NCBI GenBank assembly: GCA_026985515.1
Contig: JALSQH010000002.1
Span: 1 to 21,604, forward strand
Source: a bacterium
GTDB lineage: Bacteria > JALSQH01
Length of the DNA stretch: 21,604 nucleotides
Direction: 5' to 3'
Positions 1 through 9,543 of this stretch are shown here, piece by piece (position 1 is the stretch's first letter; each line of letters starts with the position of its first letter). A program made the translations under genes and the position numbers. The notes beneath the pieces were generated by a model. The model saw only the letters and a program-made list of their open reading frames with translations, searched no databases and had not been told where the DNA came from.

Positions 1-1852
1 CACAAGGCGAGGGGCAAATATGGGAATACTTCGTGTTGATCACCCCGACATTCTTGATTTCATTGATGTAAAACTTGACCTGACAAAACTTACAAATTTT
101 AACATATCCGTCGCTGTAACGGATAAATTCATGGAAGCGGCTAAAAAGGGTGAAGATTATGAACTGATCAATCCAAGAAATGGAGAGGTTGTTGGAAAAC
201 TCAATGCGAGAGAAGTATTCAGAAGAATCGTTCATAATGCATGGCTCTCTGCAGAACCCGGAATAATCTTCCTTGACAGGATAAATGAGGCAAATCCAAC
301 TCCCCATCTTGGTGAAATTGAAAGCACAAATCCCTGCGGAGAGCAACCACTCCTTCCCTATGAATCATGTAATCTCGGCTCAATAAATCTCTCCAGAATG
401 GTTGAAAATGGAAAAATAAATTTTGCAAAATTGAGATACATTGTGAGAGAAGCGATTCATTTCCTCGATAATGTTATTAACATGAACAAATTCCCCATTC
501 CACAGATTGAAGAAATGACAAAGAAAAACAGAAAGGTTGGACTTGGTGTTATGGGATGGGCCGAAATGCTTATTAAACTTGGAATACCTTACGATTCTGA
601 AGAGGCTCTGGAACTTGCGGAAAAGGTGATGGGATTCATACTGGATGTTGCACGTCAGAAATCCATAGAACTTGCCAAAGAGAGAGGTCCTTTCCCTGCA
701 TTTGAAGGAAGTGTGTATGATCAAAAGGGGCACCCGCCTGTAAGAAATGCCACAGTGACCACAATTGCACCAACGGGAACCATAAGTATCATAGCTGGCA
801 CCAGTAGCGGAATAGAACCCCTCTTTGCCATAAGCTTTGCAAGGAATGTTCTTGAAGGGACAAGACTTATTGAAGTAAACCCTCTTTTCAAAGAGATAGC
901 ACAAAGAGAGGGATGGTATTCCGATAAGCTGATGGAAAAAATCTCAGAGACAGGGAGTGTTCAGGGACTGGAAGAAGTTCCTGCAAAGTGGAGGAGAATT
1001 TTTGTAACTGCCCATGATATAGATCCAGAATGGCATGTTAAAATGCAGGCTGCTTTCCAGAAATATGTTGATAATGCTGTGAGTAAGACTGTTAACTTCA
1101 GAAACGATGCAACTGTTGAAGATGTGGAGAGAACATACTGGCTTGCGTATGAACTTGGCTTAAAAGGCATAACAGTTTACCGGGATGGAAGCAGACAGGG
1201 ACAGGTTATCACAGTTACCAAAAAAGCAGAAGAGAAAAAGAAGATACAGGAAGCTGAGCAAGCTCCAAAAATAGGAGAATTAAAACCACGCTCAAGGCCA
1301 AGGGTTATTTATGGTTCAACCCAGAGAATAAAGACTGGTTGCGGAAATTTATATGTTACCATTAATGAAGATGATTATGGAATTTTTGAGGTCTTTGCAA
1401 CAATGGGAAAAGCTGGTGGATGTGCCGCAAGTCAGTTAGAGGGACTGAGCAGGATGATCTCCCTTGCTCTCAGGGTTGGGGTGGATCCTAATTACATCAT
1501 AAAGCAGATCAGCGGAATAAGATGTCCCGCTCCTGCATGGGATGAGGGGGAAATGGTCCTTTCATGTGCTGATGCAGTGGCAAAGGCACTTTACAAGTAT
1601 GTTCACAATGAAGCTGGTGCAAGACCAATCATAAAAGAACAGAAAGATAAAGAGGAAATTGAAGCCATTGAGAAAAAAGTTGCAAAGGCAACCCCCGACG
1701 AGATCCAGCAGGTCACAGAATCAATAGCCAACAGAGGTAAACCTGCAGATAGTTTCTTTATTGCAGTATGCCCCGAATGCGGATCAACGGCACTGGAATT
1801 TGAAGGGGGATGCGTAACCTGCAGAAACTGCGGATGGAGCAAGTGTGAGTAG
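1..1852 (+). CDS. nrdJ: Adenosylcobalamin-dependent (class II) ribonucleotide reductase, 3' part
   Basis: Reduces ribonucleotides to deoxyribonucleotides using a radical from adenosylcobalamin. The frame is open to the left edge (the first full codon starts at base 2, reading [17 protein letters not shown]), so the N-terminal part and the true start lie outside the window and the ATG at 20 is internal. Visible are the active-site loop [20 protein letters not shown] with the radical cysteine and glutamate of CGE, the [20 protein letters not shown] segment, a Lys/Glu-rich linker, a TSCPD-type domain ([10 protein letters not shown] to ISGIRCPAP), and a C-terminal Cys-rich ribbon (CPECGS...[13 protein letters not shown]) holding the Cys pairs expected for re-reduction of the active site. 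Neither conserved loop carries an intein. The stop is 8 bp from the stop of the convergent helicase gene. The family call is firm. Any cobalamin riboswitch would be upstream and cannot be seen. Confidence 0.97.
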   Translation, partial: TRRGANMGILRVDHPDILDFIDVKLDLTKLTNFNISVAVTDKFMEAAKKGEDYELINPRNGEVVGKLNAREVFRRIVHNAWLSAEPGIIFLDRINEANPTPHLGEIESTNPCGEQPLLPYESCNLGSINLSRMVENGKINFAKLRYIVREAIHFLDNVINMNKFPIPQIEEMTKKNRKVGLGVMGWAEMLIKLGIPYDSEEALELAEKVMGFILDVARQKSIELAKERGPFPAFEGSVYDQKGHPPVRNATVTTIAPTGTISIIAGTSSGIEPLFAISFARNVLEGTRLIEVNPLFKEIAQREGWYSDKLMEKISETGSVQGLEEVPAKWRRIFVTAHDIDPEWHVKMQAAFQKYVDNAVSKTVNFRNDATVEDVERTYWLAYELGLKGITVYRDGSRQGQVITVTKKAEEKKKIQEAEQAPKIGELKPRSRPRVIYGSTQRIKTGCGNLYVTINEDDYGIFEVFATMGKAGGCAASQLEGLSRMISLALRVGVDPNYIIKQISGIRCPAPAWDEGEMVLSCADAVAKALYKYVHNEAGARPIIKEQKDKEEIEAIEKKVAKATPDEIQQVTESIANRGKPADSFFIAVCPECGSTALEFEGGCVTCRNCGWSKCE

Positions 1853-1860
1853 AAGGGCCT

Positions 1861-3417
1861 TTACCTTCTTCCCCTTGCTCTATCAAAAATGGAGCGGCCT
1901 CGCTTTTTGAAAGCCTTTATTATTGGGTCCGCGTAATATGAAGGAACAGAAAAAAATGAAAACCTGTCGAAGATTCTGATATTCTTTATTTCATCCGGAC
2001 CAATTTTTACCTTTTTCTGTATCATCTCAACAAGTTCCTGGGAATTAATCCCGCTTTCCCTCCCGATCGCAGCAAACATTCTGACCTCTTTACCTTTCTC
2101 AATGATCACTTTTTTCAATGGAGCATAATCTTTGTCCGATCCTCCCAGAAGTTTTTCCAGTAATACAGCTACGATCTTTTCCTGATCATAGATCATAAGC
2201 AGTTCAGTTGCCCAATCAAGATACTTTGATCCTTCAAAATTTTCCAGCTCCTGCTGTAGCTCTTTCTCAAACTTTTCCTTTTTAACTTTCTGAATTTCTT
2301 CAACTGTTGGGGCATCCAGCTCCACAATATCTGACTTTACCACTCTTCTGATAAAGTTGAAATGAGCCTCTTCTTCGGGAGACACAAGAGTTATAGAAAC
2401 ACCTCCTTTTCCAGCTCTCCCGGTTCTTCCAATCCTGTGAATATATACCTCAGGATTATAAGGAACATTGTAGTTAACAACATGAGTTATATCGGGTATA
2501 TCAATTCCCCTGGCTGCAACATCAGTTGCTATCAAAATATTCACCTTTTTCTGGCGAAACTTGTACATTACTCTTTCTCTCTGATACTGTGAAAAATCTC
2601 CATGAATCGCCTCTGAAGAATATCCCATATCTGTCAGAACCCTGTTCAGACCATCCACTTCCACCTTTGTGTTACAGAAAATGAGAGCATAAAACTCTTC
2701 TTCCTTTTCAATGATTCTTCTTAACAGCTCAGGTTTTTCGCTGGAATAAACCCTGTAAAAATACTGTGCAGTCAGATCTGATGGAGAATTTCCATCTGAA
2801 ATATTTATAAATTTGTACTTCCCCATATAACGCCTGGCAAGCCCCAAAATCCTTGGGGGCATCGTGGCTGAAAAGAGTAAAACCCTTTTATTCTCTGAAG
2901 TTGACTTCAATATTTCCTCCACATCATCAATAAAACCCATATTGAGCATTTCATCCGCCTCGTCAAGGACTAACCACGAAATCCGGGAAAAGTCAAGTTT
3001 ACCTCTGTTTAACAGGTCAATAATTCTGCCGGGTGTTCCCACAACAATATCGGCTCCCTTTTTTATCTCACCTATCTGTCTGCCAATTGACTGTCCACCA
3101 TACACTGCAATAACCCTGAATTTTCTTTTACCTGTAAGACTTTTTATTTCACCTGCTACCTGAAGTGCAAGTTCTCTTGTAGGAGTCAGAATTAAAGCAT
3201 GAATGACTCCTGAGCCAGGTGTGATTTTTTCAAGCAGTGGTATACCAAATGCTGCAGTCTTTCCTGTACCAGTTTTTGCCTGTCCAACCAGATCATAATC
3301 AGTATTCATTAAAACTGGAATAGCTTTCTCCTGTATGGGTGTGGGATTTTTAAAACCTTTCTCTTTAATCGCTTCAACCATTTCGCGGGATAACTCCATC
3401 TCTTCAAAACTTTTCAC
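1861..3417 (-). CDS. deaD: DEAD-box ATP-dependent RNA helicase with DbpA-like RNA-binding domain
   Basis: ATP-driven unwinding or remodelling of RNA, likely in ribosome assembly or RNA turnover at low temperature. The canonical motifs are in order: Q motif (NPTPIQ, about residues 24-29), motif I AKTGTGKT (47-54), PTRELALQ, TPGR, DEAD (152-155), SAT (183-185), then the second RecA domain with ATDVAARGIDI and HRIGRTGRAG. After a Lys/Glu-rich linker, residues of about 440-518 (from KEVRMFAAIGRESGI to the basic tail) look like the DbpA/CsdA RNA-binding fold. Length 518 aa, between DbpA and CsdA. The start is GTG at 3417, supported by GAGG 7 nt upstream; the next in-frame ATG would lose conserved N-terminal residues. 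It is transcribed divergently from yggS. deaD/csdA is the best symbol but dbpA or cshA naming is possible. Confidence 0.95.
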   Translation of the reverse strand: MKSFEEMELSREMVEAIKEKGFKNPTPIQEKAIPVLMNTDYDLVGQAKTGTGKTAAFGIPLLEKITPGSGVIHALILTPTRELALQVAGEIKSLTGKRKFRVIAVYGGQSIGRQIGEIKKGADIVVGTPGRIIDLLNRGKLDFSRISWLVLDEADEMLNMGFIDDVEEILKSTSENKRVLLFSATMPPRILGLARRYMGKYKFINISDGNSPSDLTAQYFYRVYSSEKPELLRRIIEKEEEFYALIFCNTKVEVDGLNRVLTDMGYSSEAIHGDFSQYQRERVMYKFRQKKVNILIATDVAARGIDIPDITHVVNYNVPYNPEVYIHRIGRTGRAGKGGVSITLVSPEEEAHFNFIRRVVKSDIVELDAPTVEEIQKVKKEKFEKELQQELENFEGSKYLDWATELLMIYDQEKIVAVLLEKLLGGSDKDYAPLKKVIIEKGKEVRMFAAIGRESGINSQELVEMIQKKVKIGPDEIKNIRIFDRFSFFSVPSYYADPIIKAFKKRGRSIFDRARGRR

Positions 3418-3452
3418 AAAACTACCTCACTTTCAATTTTTTTGATTTTTTC

Positions 3453-3481
3453 AGGATAACACACGGAGCAAAAAAACACAA
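3453..3481 (-). promoter_or_regulatory. Possible promoter of the helicase gene
   Basis: On the minus strand TTGTGT (3476-3481) and TATCCT (3453-3458) are separated by 17 nt and lie 36-64 nt before the GTG start at 3417. The match to sigma-70 consensus is only moderate (3/6 and 4/6), and the region is AT-rich, so other pairs can be drawn. Confidence 0.35.
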
Positions 3482-3539
3482 AATTGTTTCATTACAAAAA
3501 ATCCAATTGAATCAAATTACAATTAGTTTTAGCCATTTC

Positions 3540-3568
3540 TTGCCACAATTTTTTCTATCCAATAAAAT
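3540..3568 (+). promoter_or_regulatory. Sigma-70-type promoter of the yggS-dapA operon
   Basis: TTGCCA (3540-3545), a 17-nt spacer and TAAAAT (3563-3568): 5/6 and 5/6 matches at ideal spacing. The -10 box ends 29 nt before the yggS ATG, leaving room for a short leader with the AAAGAGG ribosome site at about 3585-3591. It is the only good promoter seen upstream of the seven + strand genes. The rest of the 180-bp divergent gap (3418-3597) holds only AT-rich DNA and the weaker helicase promoter. Confidence 0.7.
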
Positions 3569-3597
3569 TATTAGCAAGACAGATAAAGAGGATTACC

Positions 3598-4290
3598 ATG
3601 AACGAGATAAAGGAAAATCTGAAAATAATAAAGGAAAAAATTGCATTCCACGCCCAGAAAGCTGGCAGAAACCCTGATGAAATACTCCTGGTAGGAGTAT
3701 CAAAAAAACATCCCGCCACAAAAATAAGAGAAGCTTACAAAGCAGGTCTCAAAGATATTGGAGAAAACTATGTTCAGGAAGCCCTTGCAAAGATGAAGGA
3801 ATTGAAAGATCTGGATATCAATTGGCATTTTATTGGGAGACTGCAGAGAAATAAAGCAAAGTATGTGGTTGGAAAATTTATTTTGATCCATGGAGTTGAT
3901 TCGGAAAAAGTTCTGTTAACTCTGAATAATCAGTGCGAAAAAAGGTGCGGAGGCAATAAACAGGCAATTCTCCTGGAGATAAATATTGGTGGAGAAGAAA
4001 CCAAAGGGGGCATCTCCCCCTCTGAGGCAGAAATTCTCACAAAGATTGCAATGGAACTACCATACATCCAGATGCAGGGTTTTATGACAATCCCTCCTCC
4101 CCTTGAGCCTGAAAAAGTGAGACCATATTTCAGAAAGATGAGAGAGCTAAAAGAAGAAATTGAGGCGAAACTTGGGGTCCAATTACCCCATCTCTCCATG
4201 GGAATGAGCGCTGACTTTGGTGTCGCCATTGAAGAAGGGGCAACAATTGTAAGAATAGGCACTGCAATTTTTGGTCCCAGACCACAATAA
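3598..4290 (+). CDS. yggS: YggS/PLPBP-family pyridoxal-phosphate homeostasis protein
   Basis: Non-enzymatic PLP-binding protein of the alanine-racemase fold that buffers cytosolic PLP and affects amino-acid metabolism. Length 230 aa, typical for the family. The PLP lysine is K36 in GVSKKHPA; IGENYVQEA, NWHFIGRLQRNK and the C-terminal phosphate-binding segment SMGMSADFGVAIEEGATIVRIG are all recognisable. Start ATG with AAAGAGG upstream. It opens an amino-acid operon containing the PLP enzyme LysA, and the pairing yggS-proC is widespread in bacteria, which supports the call. The gap to proC is 11 bp. Confidence 0.95.
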   Translation: MNEIKENLKIIKEKIAFHAQKAGRNPDEILLVGVSKKHPATKIREAYKAGLKDIGENYVQEALAKMKELKDLDINWHFIGRLQRNKAKYVVGKFILIHGVDSEKVLLTLNNQCEKRCGGNKQAILLEINIGGEETKGGISPSEAEILTKIAMELPYIQMQGFMTIPPPLEPEKVRPYFRKMRELKEEIEAKLGVQLPHLSMGMSADFGVAIEEGATIVRIGTAIFGPRPQ

Positions 4291-4301
4291 GGAGGCTTAA
4301 A

Positions 4302-5090
4302 ATGAAAATAGGTTTCATTGGCTTTGGCAACATGGCAACTGCCATTGCAGGGGGGCTGGACAGAGATTTTTTTAAAGAACTGTACGCCCATGATCCGGCT
4401 GATGTGAAAGGTAAAGCACAATCCCTGAAAGTAACTCTTCTTCAAACCAATGCTGATGTAATTGAAAAATCTGATGCAATTATTTTTGCCGTTAAGCCTC
4501 AGGTAATCGACAGAGTTCTTGAAGAGGTAAAAGATGTTGATTTTAAAAATAAAATCGCTATTTCCATAGCCGCCGGTGTGCCTGTTAAAAAGTTTTCTAT
4601 TCTGAGGAATGCAAAGATAGTGAGAACAATGCCCAATACACCCGCTCTGGTGAGGAAAGGTGTCACCGTCATTCTTGAGAACCCATCTCTGACAGAGGAT
4701 GATAAAAATGTAATAGAAAAAATCTTTTCCTCCATAGGCGAATTCCACTGGATTAAAGAAGAAAAGCTGATGGACAGTGTCACTGCCCTGAGTGGAAGTG
4801 GTCCCGCCTACTTCTTCACATTCGTTGAAGCCCTGATGATGGCTGGAATCAGAACCGGTCTCCCCGCAGATCTGGCACTGAAACTCGCTGTTTCTACCGG
4901 TGAAGGCAGTATGGCACTTCTAAGGAATACTCCTGAACCTGCAAAATTAAGAAATATGGTTTCATCACCAGCTGGCACCACAATAGCTGCTCTTGAAGTT
5001 CTTGAGAGAAGCGGGTTCAGGGGAATAGTTATGGAAGCTGTAAGAGCCGCATATGAAAGAAGTATCGAACTGGGAGCAAAAGATGAGTGA
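4302..5090 (+). CDS. proC: Pyrroline-5-carboxylate reductase
   Basis: Last step of proline synthesis: NAD(P)H-dependent reduction of pyrroline-5-carboxylate to L-proline, in the cytosol. The N-terminal Rossmann motif is GFIGFGNMATAIAGG (residues 4-18), followed by FAVKPQ, RTMPNTPALVRKG, and the C-terminal signature ALSGSGPAYFFTFVEALMMA that forms the substrate and dimer site. Length 262 aa, normal. AAGGAGG lies 8 nt before the ATG. The gene ends within the first codons of argH (8-bp overlap), pointing to translational coupling. The neighbours are other amino-acid synthesis genes. Confidence 0.97.
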   Translation: MKIGFIGFGNMATAIAGGLDRDFFKELYAHDPADVKGKAQSLKVTLLQTNADVIEKSDAIIFAVKPQVIDRVLEEVKDVDFKNKIAISIAAGVPVKKFSILRNAKIVRTMPNTPALVRKGVTVILENPSLTEDDKNVIEKIFSSIGEFHWIKEEKLMDSVTALSGSGPAYFFTFVEALMMAGIRTGLPADLALKLAVSTGEGSMALLRNTPEPAKLRNMVSSPAGTTIAALEVLERSGFRGIVMEAVRAAYERSIELGAKDE

Positions 5091-6510
5091 AAAAAAATCT
5101 GAAAAACTCTGGGGAGGGAGATACTCCCACGAAATAGATTCCTTCGTGGACGAAATGAATGCATCAATCCCTTTCGACTGGATACTCTATCCTTACGATA
5201 TTCAGGGTTCTATTGCACATGTTAAAATGCTTGCAAGACAGGGAATAATTAAGGTTGATGAAGCGGACAGAATCATCCAATCACTTTTAGAAATAAAAAA
5301 TGAAATAGATGAAGATCACACTCACTTCCCCATGGAAGATGAAGATATACACATGCACATAGAAAAAAGATTAATAGAAAAAATTGGAGATGTCGGGAAA
5401 AAACTACACACTGCAAGAAGCAGAAATGATCAGGTTGCACTCGATACACGCTTATTCGTACGGGAAAAATGCCTTGAAACCGGTAAGTTAATCGTCGAAC
5501 TGCAAAAAAGCTTTCTTGATAAAAGCGAGGAATATCTGGATGTGATAATTCCCGGATACACTCATCTTCAGAGAGCCCAGCCCGTTCTCTTTTCACATTA
5601 TCTTCTGGCCTATTACGAAATGCTGACACGGGATTTCCAGAGATTTGTAATGACCTACAGAAGTGCAGACAGTATGCCACTTGGATCCGCAGCCCTGGCA
5701 GGTTCAACATTTCCTGTTGACAGGGATTTTGTTAAGAACTTCCTGAATTTTCACTGGTTATCCAGAAACAGTCTGGATGCAGTTTCCGACAGGGATTTCA
5801 TACTGGATTTCCTCTATTCTTCTGCAGTGACAATAATGCATCTTTCAAGACTTGCAGAGGAACTTATAATCTGGAGCACAGCCGAATTTTCTCTTATTCA
5901 GATTGATGAAAGATACACCACTGGAAGCAGCATAATGCCACAGAAAAGAAACCCTGATCTTGCTGAACTTGTAAGGGGAAAAACAGGGAGAATTTATGGA
6001 AATCTTCTGACACTTTTCACTGTCTTAAAAGGTCTGCCACTTGCATATAACAAAGATCTTCAGGAGGATAAGGAGCCCCTTTTTGACACTGTAAAACAAC
6101 TCTCACTCTCGCTCAGAGCAATGAGTAAAATGATTGCAACAATTAAAGTTGATAAAGAAAGAGCTAAAGAGATGCTAAAAGGAGGGTTCATTACCGCCAC
6201 TGATCTTGCAGAATATTTAGTGAAAAAAGGCGTACCATTCAGAGACGCACACAGGATAACAGGAGAGATCGTGGCATACGCAGAAAAAAAGGGGAAAGAA
6301 CTGTATGAACTTGAACTGGAAGAATTAAAAAGATTCTCCTCCCTTATAGAGAACGATGTCTTTGAAGCAATTATGCCTGAAACTTCTGTGAAACAGAGAA
6401 AAGTTACTGGAGGAACTTCACCAGATTATGTCAGGGAATTACTGAAAAAAGCGAAACAGGAAGTGGAATGGAGGGCAGAATTCATCAAAAAACACTTTCA
6501 ACCCTATTGA
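5083..6510 (+). CDS. argH: Argininosuccinate lyase
   Basis: Cleaves argininosuccinate to arginine and fumarate, the last step of arginine synthesis. It belongs to the fumarase/aspartase superfamily and works as a homotetramer. Visible are LWGGRY near the N-terminus, HTARSRNDQVALDTRLF (residues 109-125), GYTHLQRAQPV with the catalytic His (about 161), and the superfamily signature GSSIMPQKRNPD (281-292) in the mobile catalytic loop. I place the start at ATG 5083 (475 aa) because GGGAG sits 6 nt upstream at 5072-5076. An in-frame start at 5053 would add ten unconserved residues and deepen the overlap with proC. Its 3' end overlaps the next gene by 43 bp. Confidence 0.96.
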   Translation: MSEKKSEKLWGGRYSHEIDSFVDEMNASIPFDWILYPYDIQGSIAHVKMLARQGIIKVDEADRIIQSLLEIKNEIDEDHTHFPMEDEDIHMHIEKRLIEKIGDVGKKLHTARSRNDQVALDTRLFVREKCLETGKLIVELQKSFLDKSEEYLDVIIPGYTHLQRAQPVLFSHYLLAYYEMLTRDFQRFVMTYRSADSMPLGSAALAGSTFPVDRDFVKNFLNFHWLSRNSLDAVSDRDFILDFLYSSAVTIMHLSRLAEELIIWSTAEFSLIQIDERYTTGSSIMPQKRNPDLAELVRGKTGRIYGNLLTLFTVLKGLPLAYNKDLQEDKEPLFDTVKQLSLSLRAMSKMIATIKVDKERAKEMLKGGFITATDLAEYLVKKGVPFRDAHRITGEIVAYAEKKGKELYELELEELKRFSSLIENDVFEAIMPETSVKQRKVTGGTSPDYVRELLKKAKQEVEWRAEFIKKHFQPY

Positions 6511-7451
6511 TAGTTCTTATTCTGATTGTTTCCTGTGGGAAAAGAGGTACCCTTATTCCAAGAAATGAACTTGTTCCTTACAGACCCAGAATAAAAAAAA
6601 TCTTTGTGGACGACGGTAGAATAACCATTTTTTTCAGGGTACCACCAAGAAAGATCCAGCATGAAAAGATCAGAGTCAGAAGCATTGAATTTGAATGTAC
6701 GAAATGGAAAAAAGTATTTCCTGTAAACATTCTACAGCGTTTCAAAAATCTTTACGCCCTCACAGTAACCGGCAATTTTGAATATTTCAGGCTGAGACCA
6801 TGGTCAGAATATGGAGCTGGCAAATTTACCAGGTGGTTTTACATACCTGAAAATCCACTGAAAAAGAAGCCGATTATAAGTTCCATCAAACTTATTGAAA
6901 ATGGAGTTCAGTTCTCATGGCATACCAGCGAGAAAGTTGAGGGAATTATCATCTACATTGGAAGGGAAAAGGGACCACTGAACCTTTTTAACATACAGCC
7001 GATTAAAGATAAAAGACCTGCAATTACCTCCCTTCCACTTCACAGATTCTTCCACATAGTTATTCAGGGAGCAATAACCTGCGAAAAAAACTTTCTCTGC
7101 CTCTCCCCTCTATCAGAGGAGGCAACCATCTATACAAAGGATATCATTCCACCACCCTCACCATCAGATTTAAATCTGATATCAAAAAATGGCAAAATCT
7201 ATCTTTTCTGGACACAGGTAAATGCAGGAGATTTGAAGGAATACAGAATTTACAGAAAGAGCAATCTGCATGCGAAGTGGAAAATTATTGGAAAGACCAG
7301 AAATAACCGATTTGTTGACAGCGGTTGTGGGAAAGAGAAAAAATGTTATTATACTATAACTGCAATTGATACAGATGGAAATGAAAGCGGATTTTCAAAT
7401 ATTGCCGTAACTGGAGGTGAAAATGAACCATTTCACTTACAGGGGAAATGA
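6468..7451 (+). CDS. Lipoprotein with LptM-like N-terminus and FnIII-like domains
   Basis: Predicted envelope lipoprotein, 327 aa. A short basic N-terminus and a hydrophobic stretch end in a lipobox (IVSC, lipidated Cys23). The mature protein starts CGKRGTLIP, which resembles the CG.KGPL..P start of LptM/YifL (LPAM_2) lipoproteins; these help LptD-LptE assembly in Enterobacteria and are often encoded next to lysA or dapF. Unlike LptM, which is very short, about 290 residues follow that look like three successive beta-sandwich units (about 38-135, 137-220 and 224-315). The last is a recognisable fibronectin type III domain (PPPSPSDLNL to ESGFSNIAV). The start lies inside argH (43-bp overlap); any later start would lose the signal peptide. 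lysA begins within its last codons. The function is inferred from N-terminus and context only. Confidence 0.8.
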   Translation: MEGRIHQKTLSTLLIVLILIVSCGKRGTLIPRNELVPYRPRIKKIFVDDGRITIFFRVPPRKIQHEKIRVRSIEFECTKWKKVFPVNILQRFKNLYALTVTGNFEYFRLRPWSEYGAGKFTRWFYIPENPLKKKPIISSIKLIENGVQFSWHTSEKVEGIIIYIGREKGPLNLFNIQPIKDKRPAITSLPLHRFFHIVIQGAITCEKNFLCLSPLSEEATIYTKDIIPPPSPSDLNLISKNGKIYLFWTQVNAGDLKEYRIYRKSNLHAKWKIIGKTRNNRFVDSGCGKEKKCYYTITAIDTDGNESGFSNIAVTGGENEPFHLQGK

Positions 7452-8682
7452 GCTCTTCGCAGAAGAGGTCCCGGTCAGGGAGATCGCAGGGGAAGTGGGA
7501 ACTCCCCTCTACATTTACAGCCATGCAACACTAACCAGACATTACAATGTATTTGATGGAGCCCTTTCAGATATTGATCACCTTGTTTGTTACTCAGTTA
7601 AAGCCAATTCAAACATAGCGGTTCTCAGAACCCTTGCAAAACTTGGAAGTGGTTTTGACATTGTGTCAGGTGGAGAACTGTACAGGGTACTTCTTGCAGG
7701 TGGAGATCCACATAAAGTTGTTTTTTCTGGTGTGGGTAAATCTGATGATGAAATAGAATTCGCACTGGAAAACGACATTTTGATGTTCAATGTCGAATCT
7801 GAGGAGGAACTGGAAGTAATTGATCAGATAGCGGGGAAATTGGGGAAAAAGGCACCAGTATCATTCAGAATAAACCCTGATGTTGACCCCAAAACTCATC
7901 CCTATATTTCAACCGGGCTAAGCAAAAACAAATTTGGCATCCCCTCAGATTATGCTCTGGAAATTTACGAAAAAGCTTTAAAACTCAAAAATATTGAGGT
8001 TGTTGGTATTGATGCACATATCGGGTCCCAGCTAACGCAGGTTTCACCATTCATTGAAGCAATGGAAAAGTTGCTGAGACTCATTGAAAAGATTGAGAAA
8101 CTTGGAGTCAGTATAAAATACTTTGACATAGGAGGCGGCCTGGGTATAAGATACAGGGACGAAAATCCTCCCCACCCGGAGGAATATGCCTCCGAAATAA
8201 AAAAACTTCTTGGTGACAGAAAGATAAAGATGATCTTCGAACCGGGCAGGGTAATTGTTGGAAACGCCGGAATTTTTGTGACAAAGGTGCTCTATACCAA
8301 GAAAACTCCACTTAAAAACTTTATAATTGTGGATGGAGCTATGAATGATCTCATAAGACCAGCCCTCTATGGTGCACATCACGAAATATCACCTGTTGTT
8401 CTTGATCAGAAGAGAGGGAAAATAATAGCGGACATAGTTGGACCGATCTGTGAAAGTGACGATTTCTTTGCCAGGGAGAGGGAAATTGAGAAAGTGGGGA
8501 GAGGTGACTTTCTCGCAATTTTCAGTGCCGGAGCTTATGGCTTCTCAATGGCCTCCAACTACAATTCAAGGCCAAGGGTTGCTGAAGTGATGGTAAAAGG
8601 CAGTGAGTATGCCATTATCAGGCAGAGAGAAACATATCCTGAACTGGTCTGGAATGAAAAAATACCATCATTTTTGAGGTGA
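7423..8682 (+). CDS. lysA: Diaminopimelate decarboxylase
   Basis: PLP-dependent decarboxylation of meso-diaminopimelate to L-lysine, the last lysine step. It is a fold-III enzyme of 419 aa from the chosen start. The PLP Schiff-base lysine is K60 in YSVKANSN. Also seen are His199 in DAHIGSQ, the phosphate-binding GGGLG (238-242), FEPGR (272-276), the catalytic GPICESDD with Cys343, and the GAYGFSMASNYNSRPR segment that closes the active site. ATG 7423 is preferred because GGAGG (7413-7417) ends 5 nt upstream; a GTG at 7417 would fall inside that ribosome site. It overlaps the lipoprotein gene by 29 bp and stops 3 bp before dapF. Confidence 0.97.
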   Translation: MNHFTYRGNELFAEEVPVREIAGEVGTPLYIYSHATLTRHYNVFDGALSDIDHLVCYSVKANSNIAVLRTLAKLGSGFDIVSGGELYRVLLAGGDPHKVVFSGVGKSDDEIEFALENDILMFNVESEEELEVIDQIAGKLGKKAPVSFRINPDVDPKTHPYISTGLSKNKFGIPSDYALEIYEKALKLKNIEVVGIDAHIGSQLTQVSPFIEAMEKLLRLIEKIEKLGVSIKYFDIGGGLGIRYRDENPPHPEEYASEIKKLLGDRKIKMIFEPGRVIVGNAGIFVTKVLYTKKTPLKNFIIVDGAMNDLIRPALYGAHHEISPVVLDQKRGKIIADIVGPICESDDFFAREREIEKVGRGDFLAIFSAGAYGFSMASNYNSRPRVAEVMVKGSEYAIIRQRETYPELVWNEKIPSFLR

Positions 8683-8685
8683 ATC

Positions 8686-9543
8686 ATGGAAGTGAAATTT
8701 GTAAAAATGCATGGCACAGGAAATGACTTCATAGTCATTGATGCGAGGAAATATCCAGGCATAAATTGGGGAAAGGTTGCTCCCGCCCTCTGTGACAGGC
8801 ATTTTGGAATAGGTGCTGATCAATTACTGCTTCTTGAAGATACATCACTGGAAAACGCAGATTACAGAATGAGGATTTTCAATGCTGACGGCTCAGAAGT
8901 GGAAATGTGCGGAAATGGTATAAGATGTTTTGCAAAGTATGTGGAAAAGTATGTTGAGGACAAGAAAAAGCTTTATGTGGAAACTCTTGCTGGAATCGTT
9001 GTTCCGGAAATAACAGGGACTCTGGTCAAAGTTGACATGGGAGAACCTGAACTTGAAGGGGGAAAAATTCCTGTTAGAGCCAGTGGTATAATAAGAGAAT
9101 ACCCCCTTGAGGTGGCGGGTCGAAAGTGGAAAATAACAGCAGTTTCAATGGGTAATCCCCATGCAGTAGTAAAGGTTGAAGATGTGGATGAACTTGAACT
9201 TGAGAAAATTGGTCCACAATTTGAGCATCATCCCTTCTTTCCAAACAGAGTCAACACTGAATTTATTCAGGTCCTCGGGGAGAATGAACTTAAAATGAGG
9301 GTATGGGAAAGAGGTGCAGGGGAAACCCTCGCATGTGGAACAGGAGCAAGCGCTTCCACCGTTGCTGCAATCTTAAATGGTTGGGTCAGAGGTCCCAGAG
9401 TCAAACTGCACTTAAAGGGAGGAGATCTGGAAGTTGAATGGAACCGTGAAAGTAACCATGTCTTTCTATATGGACCTGCCGAAGAAGTATATCATGGATT
9501 TTTTCAAATAGAAAAATTTCTGAAGGAGGAAGAAAATGTTTAA
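8686..9543 (+). CDS. dapF: Diaminopimelate epimerase
   Basis: Interconverts LL- and meso-diaminopimelate, supplying LysA and peptidoglycan synthesis. It is a cofactor-free enzyme using two cysteines as acid/base. The N-terminal signature MHGTGNDFIVID is present, with Cys75 in NADGSEVEMCGNGIRC and Cys217 in ERGAGETLACGTGASAS, so both catalytic cysteines are intact. Length 285 aa, normal. The ribosome site GAGGTGA overlaps the lysA stop codon, and dapA starts 8 bp before this gene ends; both suggest coupled translation. Confidence 0.98.
   Translation: MEVKFVKMHGTGNDFIVIDARKYPGINWGKVAPALCDRHFGIGADQLLLLEDTSLENADYRMRIFNADGSEVEMCGNGIRCFAKYVEKYVEDKKKLYVETLAGIVVPEITGTLVKVDMGEPELEGGKIPVRASGIIREYPLEVAGRKWKITAVSMGNPHAVVKVEDVDELELEKIGPQFEHHPFFPNRVNTEFIQVLGENELKMRVWERGAGETLACGTGASASTVAAILNGWVRGPRVKLHLKGGDLEVEWNRESNHVFLYGPAEEVYHGFFQIEKFLKEEENV

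Noticed and set aside
380-904. 174-codon open frame antisense to nrdJ
   Set aside because: Lies entirely within a conserved coding region and has no recognisable motif.
1851-1869. Short hairpin AGAAGG-GCCTTTA-CCTTCT at the nrdJ/helicase junction
   Set aside because: Only 6 bp, no T run, and it overlaps both stop codons in an 8-bp gap; too weak to call a terminator.
3930-4748. 272-codon open frame antisense to yggS and proC
   Set aside because: Both + strand genes are well conserved; the antisense product is low-complexity, Cys/Phe/His-rich and matches nothing.
5053-5082. Earlier start for argH at 5053
   Set aside because: Would add ten unconserved residues inside proC; the ATG at 5083 has a ribosome site at proper spacing.
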